Below are positions 1 through 6,887 of a DNA stretch of 11,466 bases, one piece after another. Every line of letters starts with the position of its first letter. The first letter of the stretch is position 1. Where the stretch lies: positions 1-11,466 of the forward strand of contig JAAVAY010000073.1 in NCBI GenBank assembly GCA_014803815.1, given 5' to 3'. Source of the DNA: Allobaculum sp. (GTDB lineage: Bacteria; Bacillota_I; Bacilli_A; Erysipelotrichales; Erysipelotrichaceae). The notes under the pieces were generated by a model that saw only the letters and a program-made list of their open reading frames with translations, had not been told where the DNA came from and made no database searches. A program made the position numbers and the translations under genes.

Positions 1-102
1 TTGCATTTCGACGTTCGATCTTGTTGTCTAACTAAATTCTTGAGCAATCGGCTTGTGCCGTTTAAGCATCGTCATCATATGAATTTTATAAAAAGATATT
101 AA
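1..102 (+). CDS. possible 3' tail of a gene cut by the left edge
   Basis: Frame 1 is open from the first base to a TAA at 100-102, while the other two forward frames stop within about 35 bases. The 33 codons give a basic C-terminus ending HRHHMNFIKRY. I do not recognise the family. The stretch is short enough to be open by chance. A forward terminator at 181-207 would suit a gene ending here, which is the only contextual support. Confidence 0.2.
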   Translation: MHFDVRSCCLTKFLSNRLVPFKHRHHMNFIKRY

Positions 103-110
103 TTTAATAC

Positions 111-128
111 TTTTTTTTTTTTTTTTTT
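111..128. repeat. homopolymer tract of 18 T
   Basis: Eighteen consecutive T residues are seen directly. They follow, one base later, an all-A/T inverted repeat (TATTAA-T-TTAATA, 97-109). With no G-C pairs this is a poor terminator, although the layout resembles one. The tract is non-coding, and its length may vary between isolates or sequencing reads. Confidence 0.8.
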
Positions 129-180
129 CAAAAACAGGAATAAGACTGTAAATAAATACATTATATTCATGAACAAAGCT

Positions 181-207
181 GAGACTGTTAGAGCGGTCTC
201 TTTTTTT
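181..207 (+). terminator. intrinsic terminator, forward strand
   Basis: GAGACTG (181-187) pairs with CGGTCTC (194-200), with one T-G wobble and a 6-base loop, followed by seven T residues (201-207). It would stop rightward transcription entering from the left edge before it runs into dapF antisense. Confidence 0.7.
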
Positions 208-223
208 GTTCTTCCCTTTTTCG

Positions 224-253
224 AAAAAAAAAAGGAAGCGAGTTGCGCTTCCT
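224..253 (-). terminator. intrinsic terminator of the lysA-dapF operon
   Basis: On the minus strand an 8-bp stem AGGAAGCG/CGCTTCCT (253-246 with 240-233) and a 5-base loop are followed by about nine U residues, from the A run at 224-233. The hairpin starts 5 bases after the dapF stop codon (261-259). The bases also allow a longer alternative pairing with CTTCC at 211-215, so this short interval holds overlapping converging stop signals. Confidence 0.88.
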
Positions 254-258
254 AGAAA

Positions 259-1131
259 TTAACAAGAAGGAGTATAGAAATACGTGGCCTGACAAATTTT
301 TTGAGCGGGGCCAGTCATATACACCATTTGGTTTTCATTGATGTCGATGTGAAGTGTACCGCGTTTTAATTCCACTTCGATGGAAGGCCCACACAGTTCT
401 TCCAAATAACAAACCAAGGCACTCGCACAAACGCCCGTTCCACACGCCAAGGTTACGCCACAACCTCGTTCGTACGTTTGCACTTGAATGTGACTTGGAT
501 CGAGAACGTTGACGAAGTTGACGTTGGTCTGCTTGGTAAAGAGAGGATGGAAACAAAGAGCTTTTCCTTTGGCTTCAATATCACCCATTGCTTCTTCATC
601 AAAGAGAACGGTGTGGACAGTTGACATGAAAAACGAATAAATCGTTTTGTCTCCCACTTCAGTTTCGACTTCTTGTTTCCAGATGGGGGTTTCACTCAAC
701 GCCTCGATAGCTTTAGGATCAAAGTCAGCTTGGCCCATGTTAACCCGAACTAGAAATGGCTCATCCTGTAAGATTTCAACAGTTTTTAGTCCTGCTAAAG
801 TTTCAATGGGAATGAGTGTTTTGCCTTCTTGATGGGTTACTTCAGGACTATCTTGAAGCAATCCTTCATCGCGTAAAAAGCAGGAGAGGCAGCGAATGCC
901 ATTGCCACACATGGGGGCGATAGAGCCATCTTGGTTGTAATACTCCATGAAAAAAGGATGCGTGCGCGCCACGATTAGTCCATCCGCTCCAATGCCTGTG
1001 TGGCGATCGCATACAGCTTGGATAAAGGATGTGAAATCTTCTTTGGGGATGCGATTGGCTTCTTCTTCACGAAGAAGGATGAAGTCATTGCCCAAGCCGT
1101 GGTATTTAGCCAGTGAAATCGTTTGATTCAT
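259..1131 (-). CDS. dapF: diaminopimelate epimerase
   Basis: This cytosolic, cofactor-independent racemase converts LL- to meso-diaminopimelate for lysine and, in many bacteria, peptidoglycan. The 290-residue length is normal for the family. The two catalytic cysteines are visible: C75 in MCGNGIRC and C230 in LACGTG. The substrate-binding ER pair is at 221-222 (YERGCG), and the N-terminal signature YHGLGNDF at 10-17. The usual GNPH segment around the active-site histidine reads STVH (170-173), so the histidine is kept but its neighbours differ. The ATG lies one base after the lysA stop, with a GGGAAG-like site inside the end of lysA, which suggests translational coupling. The gene is followed by a strong terminator. 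I am confident of the family and function. Confidence 0.96.
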   Translation of the reverse strand: MNQTISLAKYHGLGNDFILLREEEANRIPKEDFTSFIQAVCDRHTGIGADGLIVARTHPFFMEYYNQDGSIAPMCGNGIRCLSCFLRDEGLLQDSPEVTHQEGKTLIPIETLAGLKTVEILQDEPFLVRVNMGQADFDPKAIEALSETPIWKQEVETEVGDKTIYSFFMSTVHTVLFDEEAMGDIEAKGKALCFHPLFTKQTNVNFVNVLDPSHIQVQTYERGCGVTLACGTGVCASALVCYLEELCGPSIEVELKRGTLHIDINENQMVYMTGPAQKICQATYFYTPSC

Positions 1132-1132
1132 C

Positions 1133-2434
1133 CTAGTCTTCCCGTGAAATCAAATCATCCAAGCTTTGCGGGCGCACAACCCAACGCCATGTTCCATTGT
1201 CTACAAAGACGACACCAGGCATAGGGAGTTTATTGTAGTTGCTCGCCATCGAATAGCCATAGGCACCAGCCGTGTAGATCAAAAGCAAGTCGTTTTCTTC
1301 TGCTTTTGGCAACGCGATATCACGAATGACGATATCTCCACTTTCGCAACATTTGCCAGCTACGGTGACGACTTCTTCTTTAGGCTGATCCATTTTTTGA
1401 GCTAAGTCAGCCGAGTATTTCGCTTCATAAAGGGCAGGACGAATGAGATCAGACATACCACCATCCACAAAGAGGAATTTGTCTTTGAGACTTTGTTTGA
1501 TCAACGTCACCGTATACAACAAATACCCCGCTTCGGCCACCATAGAGCGACCAGGTTCGATGGAGACGATCTCAATTTGTAAATTGTGCTTTTTAAAGGC
1601 CTCTTGGCAGGCTTCAATGAGCGTTTGACAAATGGTTTCCACTGATTTTGGCGTGTCTTCTTCGGTATACCACACGCCAAAGCCACCGCCTAAATCGAGC
1701 TCCTTAACTTTGATTTGTGTACGTGCTTCAAAGGCTTCAATGAAGGTGGTGAGTTCATCGATCTCTTTTAAGAAGGGATCCGTTTCAAAGAGTTGGGAGC
1801 CGATGTGGGCATGAAAGCCCGCAAAGTCGATGTTGGAGACTTCATTTAAAAGCCTTGCCGCCATGTCGATGTCTTCCACTTTGACAATGGGCATCCCAAA
1901 TTTGGAATCGGGTGTCGCCGTTTGGATGTATTTGTGGGTATGGGCATCGACTTGGGGATTGACGCGCAAAAGAGTGCGCATGGTGGTAAAGGGATAGTCT
2001 TTGGCCACTTCACACACACGTCTTGCTTCCTCAAGGGAGTCGCAAATGATCGTTCCTACACCAAATTCAAACGCTTTTTCAAGCTCAAGAGGAGTTTTGT
2101 TGTTGCCGTGGAAGTAGATACGCGACATATCAAAATCCGCTTTTTTGGCCGTATAGATTTCGCCTAAAGAAACGGAATCGCAATATAAGCCATTGGCCTG
2201 ACAAAGGCGAAGCATCGCTTTGCAGTTGAAAGCTTTGGTGGCATAGACGATGCGCGTTTGAAAATCTGGACTTTGAAAGCTCTCAGTGTAGGCTTTCATT
2301 TGGGCCACTAAAGCGGGTTCATCATAAATATAGAGAGGTGTTCCACATTCTTTGGCTAAGGTTTCTACACTTACCCCCGAAATGGCGGCCACGCCATCTT
2401 GAATGGTTACGCCTTGAAATACGTTTTCTTTCAT
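1133..2434 (-). CDS. lysA: diaminopimelate decarboxylase
   Basis: This PLP enzyme decarboxylates meso-diaminopimelate to L-lysine, the last step of the pathway. It has the alanine-racemase-like TIM barrel followed by a C-terminal beta domain. Numbered from the ATG at 2434 (433 residues): the PLP lysine is K67 in YATKAFN, HIGSQ is at 210-214, the glycine loop GGGFG at 249-253, EPGR at 293-296, the partner-subunit cysteine in CCESGD at 362-367, and GAYGYSMASNYN follows. The frame continues to a TTG at 2449 (438 residues). Neither start has a clear ribosome binding site. I prefer the ATG because it places the conserved GTPLYIYDE where homologues usually have it. It is the first gene of a pair with dapF, one base apart. 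Confidence 0.96.
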   Translation of the reverse strand: MKENVFQGVTIQDGVAAISGVSVETLAKECGTPLYIYDEPALVAQMKAYTESFQSPDFQTRIVYATKAFNCKAMLRLCQANGLYCDSVSLGEIYTAKKADFDMSRIYFHGNNKTPLELEKAFEFGVGTIICDSLEEARRVCEVAKDYPFTTMRTLLRVNPQVDAHTHKYIQTATPDSKFGMPIVKVEDIDMAARLLNEVSNIDFAGFHAHIGSQLFETDPFLKEIDELTTFIEAFEARTQIKVKELDLGGGFGVWYTEEDTPKSVETICQTLIEACQEAFKKHNLQIEIVSIEPGRSMVAEAGYLLYTVTLIKQSLKDKFLFVDGGMSDLIRPALYEAKYSADLAQKMDQPKEEVVTVAGKCCESGDIVIRDIALPKAEENDLLLIYTAGAYGYSMASNYNKLPMPGVVFVDNGTWRWVVRPQSLDDLISRED

Positions 2435-2559
2435 ATTGTTGGTGTCCAAACCGTCAAAACTTTTTCTGGGTAAGGGAAAGTTTTGGATACAGTTTGAAAA
2501 CTCCTTTCTTGAATGATTGGAGTGTACACGAAGGAAAAGAAGAAGGGAAAATTTTTGAG

Positions 2560-2586
2560 TTGACTTTAGACAATCTAGCTTAAAAT
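2560..2586 (+). promoter_or_regulatory. candidate sigma-A promoter for the M20 amidohydrolase
   Basis: TTGACT (2560-2565) and TAAAAT (2581-2586) match the -35 and -10 consensus at 5 of 6 bases each. The spacer is 15 bp, shorter than the ideal 17. Transcription would start about 12 bases before the ATG at 2605, giving a very short leader. This is inferred from sequence only. Confidence 0.45.
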
Positions 2587-2604
2587 GCCTAAAAATTCAG
2601 TAAG

Positions 2605-3738
2605 ATGGAAGGTATGAACAACCAAACAAACACAGATCTTGAACAAGTAAAAAAATGGCGACGGGATTTGCATCAAATTCCCGAACTTGCTTTAACCCTT
2701 CCTAAAACCCAACGCTATCTTTTAAACGAACTCTCTACTCTCGACTGTTCGCTTTCTCAGCCCATAGAATATGGTATTGCTGCTTTTTTTGATGCGGGTA
2801 AAGAAAAAACTCTCGCTTTTCGTACAGATATGGATGCCTTGCCTGTTTTGGAACAAACAAATGTTCTATTTAAAAGTAAGCACGAAGGATGCATGCATGC
2901 TTGTGGCCATGATGGACACATGAGTGCAATGCTGCTTTTTGCCAAGCGCTTAAACGAATACTACAAAACCCTTCCTTATAATATTTTGCTCATCTTTCAA
3001 CCTGGGGAAGAAACACCAGGAGGGGCTAAGCCCATGTTGGATACAGGCCTTTTTGAAAGGTACAACGTCATTCGTGTCTTTGGTACCCATCTATGGCCTC
3101 TCATCGAAAAAGGCACTTTAGCGACTCGCAAAGGGCCTTTGATGGCGAGTGCCACCGAAGTCGATGTCCGCATTCATGGCAAAGCCGTTCACTCCGCGCG
3201 CAAAGAAGAAGGCATTGATGCCTTAATGGTTGGCACGATGTTTTTAAAACGCGCCTATGAAATGGAACAAGCCTTACCTTCTGAGGTTTTCCGGCTTTTG
3301 CAATTTGGCAAGATGGAAGCAGGTGTTGTCCGAAACATCGTAGCAGGTGAGTGTGTTATTGAAGGAACCCTACGCGCTTTTGAAGACGAATATGTAGCGT
3401 ATTTAAAAGAGGGCCTTGAAGCCATTGCCAAAGACTTAGAAGAGCAAACAGGAGCCAAAATTGAAATCATCTATCACTCTGCTTATCCTGCTGTGATTAA
3501 CGATGCGGATTTAGTGGATACTCTTTTGAAATTGCGTCCTGAGATGCAACTTTTAGAAAAACCCTTAATGATTGCCGAAGATTTCTCCTATTATCAACGC
3601 AAAGTACCAGGTGTCTTCTTCTATACCGGAACAGGAACGGGCATTGAGTTACATAACGCCCATTTTGATTTTGATGAAGACATCCTTTTAAAAACGGTGG
3701 ATTTGTACGAGGATCTCGCTCATCAGTCTTTTGAATAA
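2605..3738 (+). CDS. M20-family amidohydrolase, probable N-acetyldiaminopimelate deacetylase
   Basis: This is a 377-residue zinc/manganese-dependent M20D-type hydrolase of N-acyl amino acids. Visible features are RRDLHQIPEL (19-28), RTDMDALP (73-80), the metal-site MHACGHDGH (97-105, ligands C100 and H102), QPGEE with E135/E136, H162 in GTHLWP, and the late ligand H350 in ELHNAHFDF. The dimerisation lid domain lies between about 180 and 290. It is divergent from lysA-dapF, which favours the deacetylase of the acetylated branch of lysine synthesis (a DapL-like role). The dapD partner is not in the window, so a general amidohydrolase of N-acyl or auxin-like amides is also possible. The start is uncertain: ATG 2605 lacks a clear ribosome site, and ATG 2614 has GGAAGG only one base upstream. 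A 14-bp duplication covers its stop codon. Confidence 0.85.
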   Translation: MEGMNNQTNTDLEQVKKWRRDLHQIPELALTLPKTQRYLLNELSTLDCSLSQPIEYGIAAFFDAGKEKTLAFRTDMDALPVLEQTNVLFKSKHEGCMHACGHDGHMSAMLLFAKRLNEYYKTLPYNILLIFQPGEETPGGAKPMLDTGLFERYNVIRVFGTHLWPLIEKGTLATRKGPLMASATEVDVRIHGKAVHSARKEEGIDALMVGTMFLKRAYEMEQALPSEVFRLLQFGKMEAGVVRNIVAGECVIEGTLRAFEDEYVAYLKEGLEAIAKDLEEQTGAKIEIIYHSAYPAVINDADLVDTLLKLRPEMQLLEKPLMIAEDFSYYQRKVPGVFFYTGTGTGIELHNAHFDFDEDILLKTVDLYEDLAHQSFE

Positions 3739-3759
3739 AGGAGAGTGAATAAAGGAGAG
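3732..3759 (+). repeat. perfect 14-bp tandem duplication
   Basis: TGAATAAAGGAGAG occurs twice, back to back (3732-3745 and 3746-3759). The first copy carries the TAA stop of the amidohydrolase. Both copies carry an AAAGGAGAG ribosome-binding sequence. Only the second is properly spaced (9 bases) from the ATG at 3769. The extra copy also creates an in-frame GTG at 3745. Confidence 0.9.
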
Positions 3760-3768
3760 ACAAAAGTT

Positions 3769-4149
3769 ATGAAAATCGAACACGTGGCCTTATATGTAGA
3801 AGATCTTGAAAGAGCCAAAGATTTCTTTGAGACTTGGTTTCAAGCCACTAGTTCTGCTAAATACCACAATCCCAAACGACAGTTTTCCTCATACTTTTTG
3901 TCTTTTGACGATGGCTCGCGTTTAGAACTCATGCATCTGCCTCACTTAGCCGACCTTTCCAAAGAAAATCGTACAGGATTAGCTCATCTCTGCTTTTCTT
4001 TAGGAAGCAAAGAAGCTGTGAATCAACTCACTCACGATTTACAAGAAGCAGGATATTCTCTGGTTTCTGGGCCTCGTACCACAGGAGATGGCTACTATGA
4101 ATCGTGTATTTTGGATGGAGAAGGCAATCAGATCGAACTTACCATCTAA
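3769..4149 (+). CDS. VOC-superfamily (glyoxalase/bleomycin-resistance fold) protein
   Basis: This small cytosolic protein of 126 residues is built from two beta-alpha-beta-beta-beta modules. The four expected metal-ligand positions of glyoxalase I-like VOC proteins are present: H5 (IEHVALYV), E53 (RLELMH), H73 (LAHLCFS) and E123 (NQIELTI). DLERAKDFF (12-20) is the typical first helix. It may be a glyoxalase I-like metalloenzyme, but the substrate cannot be told from sequence. The ATG at 3769 is chosen because AAAGGAGAG sits 9 bases upstream. The in-frame GTG at 3745 would add 8 residues but has a ribosome site almost touching it. It is probably cotranscribed with the preceding amidohydrolase, 30 bases away. 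Confidence 0.87.
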   Translation: MKIEHVALYVEDLERAKDFFETWFQATSSAKYHNPKRQFSSYFLSFDDGSRLELMHLPHLADLSKENRTGLAHLCFSLGSKEAVNQLTHDLQEAGYSLVSGPRTTGDGYYESCILDGEGNQIELTI

Positions 4150-4180
4150 AAAAGCTGTCCGGATTGGACAGCTCTTTTCT
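4148..4180. terminator. bidirectional terminator between the VOC gene and galE
   Basis: AGCTGTCC (4153-4160) and GGACAGCT (4166-4173) form an 8-bp stem with a GGATT loop. A T-rich run CTTTTCTTT follows on the plus strand. An A run at 4148-4152 gives a U tail on the minus strand. It lies between two converging genes whose stops are at 4149 and 4185, and can serve both. Confidence 0.88.
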
Positions 4181-4184
4181 TTAT

Positions 4185-5204
4185 TCAGTGATAGCCTTCA
4201 GGATTTTGGGATTGCCATTTCCAACTCGAAGCGCACATATCGTCTAAATCGTATTGAGCACTCCAACCGAGTTCTTTTTTGGCTAAGTCGCAATTGGCGT
4301 AACATTCGGCAATATCGCCAGCCCGTCGCGGCTTAATCGTATAAGGAATAGGATGACCACAGGCTTTTTCAAAGGCGTGGATGACTTCTAAAACGGAGCT
4401 TCCCTTACCCGTGCCTAAATTGTAGATGGAAACTTGTCCTTGCTCTTGCTGGGCCATTTTGTTTAAGGCCGCGACATGGCCTTTCGCTAAGTCCACTACA
4501 TGAATGTAATCTCGTACCCCAGTGCCATCGATTGTAGGATAGTCATTGCCAAAGACACCCACTTCCTTTAAGCGACCCACAGCGACTTGAGCAACATAGG
4601 GTAAAAGGTTGTTGGGAATGCCTTTGGGATCTTCGCCAATTAAACCCGATTCGTGCGCGCCAATGGGATTGAAGTAGCGCAGCAACATCACATTCCATGA
4701 AGGATCAGAGGTATGCATATCCGTTAAAATTTGCTCAATCATCCATTTACTCCAACCATAGGAATTCGTACACAGACCCTTTGGCGTTTGCTCCGTGAGG
4801 GGCATTTCTTCTGGTTGGCCATACACCGTGGCGGAGGAGGAGAAGATGATGTTTTTAACATCGTGTTTACGCATTACCTCGAGTAAGGTAAGCGTACCCG
4901 CGATGTTGTTTTGATAATACTCTAAAGGCTTTTTGACGCTTTCCCCCACCGCTTTTAAGCCCGCAAAGTGAATGATTGCCTTTGGTTTTTCCCTTTTAAA
5001 GATTTGATCGAGGGTCTCTTTATCTTGAATATCGATTTGGTAAAAGGGAATCGAGGTTTGGGTGATGGTTTCTAAGCGTTTTAAGGCTTCGGGATTGGAA
5101 TTGGACAAGTTATCCACAATTACCACCTCATGGCCAGCTTGGATGAGTTCGACTACGGTATGGCTTCCAATATAACCAGCACCACCAGTAACGAGTATTT
5201 TCAT
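4185..5204 (-). CDS. galE: UDP-glucose 4-epimerase
   Basis: This NAD-dependent cytosolic epimerase interconverts UDP-galactose and UDP-glucose in the Leloir pathway. At 339 residues it matches the family length. Seen in the sequence: Rossmann glycine motif TGGAGYIGSH (6-15), acidic D31 in VIVDNLSNSN, HFAGLKAVGES (79-89), FSSSATVYG with catalytic S124, YxxxK with Y149 and K153, the signature RYFNPIGAHESG (176-187), and RDYIHVVDLA (231-240). It follows galT by 32 bases on the same strand and so is probably cotranscribed. The ribosome site is weak (AAAAGAGA). A shared terminator ends the operon. Other SDR epimerases are possible in principle, but the motifs and the galT neighbour make GalE the firm call. 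Confidence 0.96.
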   Translation of the reverse strand: MKILVTGGAGYIGSHTVVELIQAGHEVVIVDNLSNSNPEALKRLETITQTSIPFYQIDIQDKETLDQIFKREKPKAIIHFAGLKAVGESVKKPLEYYQNNIAGTLTLLEVMRKHDVKNIIFSSSATVYGQPEEMPLTEQTPKGLCTNSYGWSKWMIEQILTDMHTSDPSWNVMLLRYFNPIGAHESGLIGEDPKGIPNNLLPYVAQVAVGRLKEVGVFGNDYPTIDGTGVRDYIHVVDLAKGHVAALNKMAQQEQGQVSIYNLGTGKGSSVLEVIHAFEKACGHPIPYTIKPRRAGDIAECYANCDLAKKELGWSAQYDLDDMCASSWKWQSQNPEGYH

Positions 5205-5236
5205 AAAAGGTCTCTTTTCTTTTTTAGTTTCGGCTT

Positions 5237-6739
5237 TTAAAGCGTTTGGAGAAAGCGATCAAAGGCTTGACGTCCTGCTTCATCCTTTTTGTACACGCCC
5301 GCATCCTCTAAGACATGACAAAACACATCGCCCATTTCAGCTTGCAAGATTTCAGAAGCATTTTGTTCGTTGAATTCAGGATGGCGCTTTAATACTTCTT
5401 GAGCCCATTTGGCATGTTTGGCCAATGAGGGGATGGCTTTAGGATCTTGATGGGTTAAAAGCGCCGCTTTTAAATCTTCCATTTCCTGTTTTAAGCGGGC
5501 TGGCAGTATGGCTAAACCCATCACTTCAATTAAGCCGATGTTTTCCTTTTTGATGTGATGCCACTCTTCATGGGGATGAAAAAGGCCAAGGGGATGCTCA
5601 GGTGTAGTGATGTTGCACCGCAATACCAAATCGAGTTCATACTCCTCCTTTTTCTTGCGGGCAATGGGGGTAATGGTGTTATGAGGCTTACCATCGTTGG
5701 CCACAATCCCCACGCTTGGATCGCTGTAGTTGCGCCATGTCTCTAAAATATGACTTGCCGCTTTTTCCAGTTCTTGGCGATTTGGGCTGGTTAGGCGAAT
5801 GACCGACAAGGGCCAATGGACAATTCCCGCTTGCACTTCGCTAAAGTCAGGTAACGGAAACGTCTTTTCAAGCGCGGCTTTGGCCATAGGAAATTCATGA
5901 CGCCCGCCTTGAAAGTGCTCATGGGCTAAGATGCTCCCACCTACAATGGGCAAATCAGCGTTGCTTCCAATGAAGTAATGGGGAAACAAGTCGAGAAAGT
6001 CGAAGAGTTTCGAAAACGTTTGACTATGGATGGTCATGGGGATGTGCTTGGAATTGAGCACAATGCAGTGTTCATTGAAGTAGACATAGGGGGAGTATTG
6101 AAAGGCCCAAAGGTCTTGATCAATTGCAATGGAAACAAGACGGTGGTTCGCTCGCCCTGGATGATTGACGCGTCCAGCATACCCTTCGTTTTCCACGCAC
6201 AATTGGCACTTGGGATAGTCGGATTGCACGGCTTCTTTGGCAGCCGCAATGGCTTTGGGATCCTTTTCTGGTTTGGATAAGTTGATGGAGATTTCAAGAT
6301 CCCCATAAGGAGAAGGCGAAATCCAGCGTTCATCTTTGGCAATCCGATCACGGCGAATGTAATTAGAATCTTGCGAAAAGGTGTAAAACCAATCGGTGGC
6401 GGCCTTGGGATTTTCGAGATAGCGGGCTTCAAATTCACTTTGAATTTGAGCAGGACGGGCTAGCAGAGTATTCATAAGTTTGGCATCAAAGAGGTCTTTG
6501 TAGACAATTGAATCCTTGACTAGACCTCTTTTTACGGCACTATCCAAAAGCACGTCTAAAATCTTGGCGAGATCAAGCGACGTTCCATCGCTTTTCCAAG
6601 CTTTTGAATCGATGGCATCTTGATGCATCAAATCGAGCAAGAGATTGATCGCGTACTCCTTTTCTCTTGCAGGCAATAAGTTATGTTGAAGACCGTATTC
6701 TACGAGTTGTAAAATGGCCTGATCACTTGCGTTGGGCAT
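5237..6739 (-). CDS. galT: UDP-glucose--hexose-1-phosphate uridylyltransferase (GalT family 2)
   Basis: The enzyme transfers UMP between UDP-glucose and galactose-1-phosphate, giving UDP-galactose and glucose-1-phosphate. The protein is about 500 residues, the size of the Gram-positive family-2 GalT and much longer than the roughly 350-residue enterobacterial type. The motif SILAHEHFQGGRH near residues 270-280 corresponds to the catalytic histidine loop. YVYFNEHCIVLN and the phosphate-binding-like GIVANDGKPHNTITPIARK further on are also typical. I chose the ATG at 6739, preceded by GAGGA with suitable spacing. The open frame reaches 6814, but the added 25 residues are hydrophobic then basic and are probably untranslated leader. 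It leads the galT-galE operon, downstream of the 28-bp palindrome. No galK is nearby. Confidence 0.94.
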   Translation of the reverse strand: MPNASDQAILQLVEYGLQHNLLPAREKEYAINLLLDLMHQDAIDSKAWKSDGTSLDLAKILDVLLDSAVKRGLVKDSIVYKDLFDAKLMNTLLARPAQIQSEFEARYLENPKAATDWFYTFSQDSNYIRRDRIAKDERWISPSPYGDLEISINLSKPEKDPKAIAAAKEAVQSDYPKCQLCVENEGYAGRVNHPGRANHRLVSIAIDQDLWAFQYSPYVYFNEHCIVLNSKHIPMTIHSQTFSKLFDFLDLFPHYFIGSNADLPIVGGSILAHEHFQGGRHEFPMAKAALEKTFPLPDFSEVQAGIVHWPLSVIRLTSPNRQELEKAASHILETWRNYSDPSVGIVANDGKPHNTITPIARKKKEEYELDLVLRCNITTPEHPLGLFHPHEEWHHIKKENIGLIEVMGLAILPARLKQEMEDLKAALLTHQDPKAIPSLAKHAKWAQEVLKRHPEFNEQNASEILQAEMGDVFCHVLEDAGVYKKDEAGRQAFDRFLQTL

Positions 6740-6827
6740 AAAGTCCTCATTTCTATCTGAATTTAGTTTACGAAAGAAGCTCGGAAGGATGAGAAAAAGT
6801 GCTAAAAAATCCACTTCCCTTTTTTAC

Positions 6828-6855
6828 ATTTGAAATGAAACGTTTCATTTCAAAT
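6828..6855. promoter_or_regulatory. 28-bp perfect palindrome, probable LacI-family operator
   Basis: Every base from 6828 to 6841 pairs with 6855 to 6842. The centre is GAAACGTTTC, flanked by ATTTGAAAT and its mirror. A-rich half-sites meeting at a central CG are typical of LacI/GalR-type operators. It is close to, but one base pair per half shorter than, the usual CcpA cre spacing. It lies 88 bases upstream of the galT ATG and 3 bases upstream of the -35 of the divergent ATPase gene. Binding is inferred; no regulator gene is present here. Confidence 0.75.
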
Positions 6856-6858
6856 CGC

Positions 6859-6887
6859 TTTACCCCTTTATCGAGTCTTCTTATACT
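6859..6887 (+). promoter_or_regulatory. candidate sigma-A promoter for the sugar ABC ATPase
   Basis: TTTACC (6859-6864) and TATACT (6882-6887) are separated by an ideal 17 bp. The predicted start near 6894 gives a leader of about 74 nt, with a small GGCTT/AAGCC hairpin (6941-6954) just before the ribosome site. The palindrome ends 3 bases upstream of the -35, a position that could suit activation as well as repression. Confidence 0.55.

Noticed and set aside
44..64. CGGC-TTGT-GCCG hairpin followed by TTT as a terminator
   Set aside because: The stem has only four G-C pairs and the tail only three T residues; too weak to call.
2450..2604. Lysine riboswitch upstream of lysA
   Set aside because: The gap to the divergent gene is only about 155 bases. 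It lacks the multi-helix L-box layout and has no terminator hairpin before lysA.
3745..3768. GTG start adding 8 residues to the VOC protein
   Set aside because: The ribosome sequence nearly touches this GTG, while the ATG at 3769 has an AAAGGAGAG at proper spacing and begins exactly at the first conserved strand. The GTG arises from the 14-bp duplication.
5978..6280. 100-codon forward open frame opposite galT
   Set aside because: It is wholly antisense to a well-supported gene, with no ribosome site or recognisable family. It is a shadow of galT codon use, as are the other antisense frames in the window.
6740..6814. 25-residue hydrophobic N-terminal extension of GalT as a signal or membrane anchor
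   Set aside because: GalT is cytosolic, and a well-spaced GAGGA precedes the ATG at 6739. The extension overlaps the region expected to be the operon leader.
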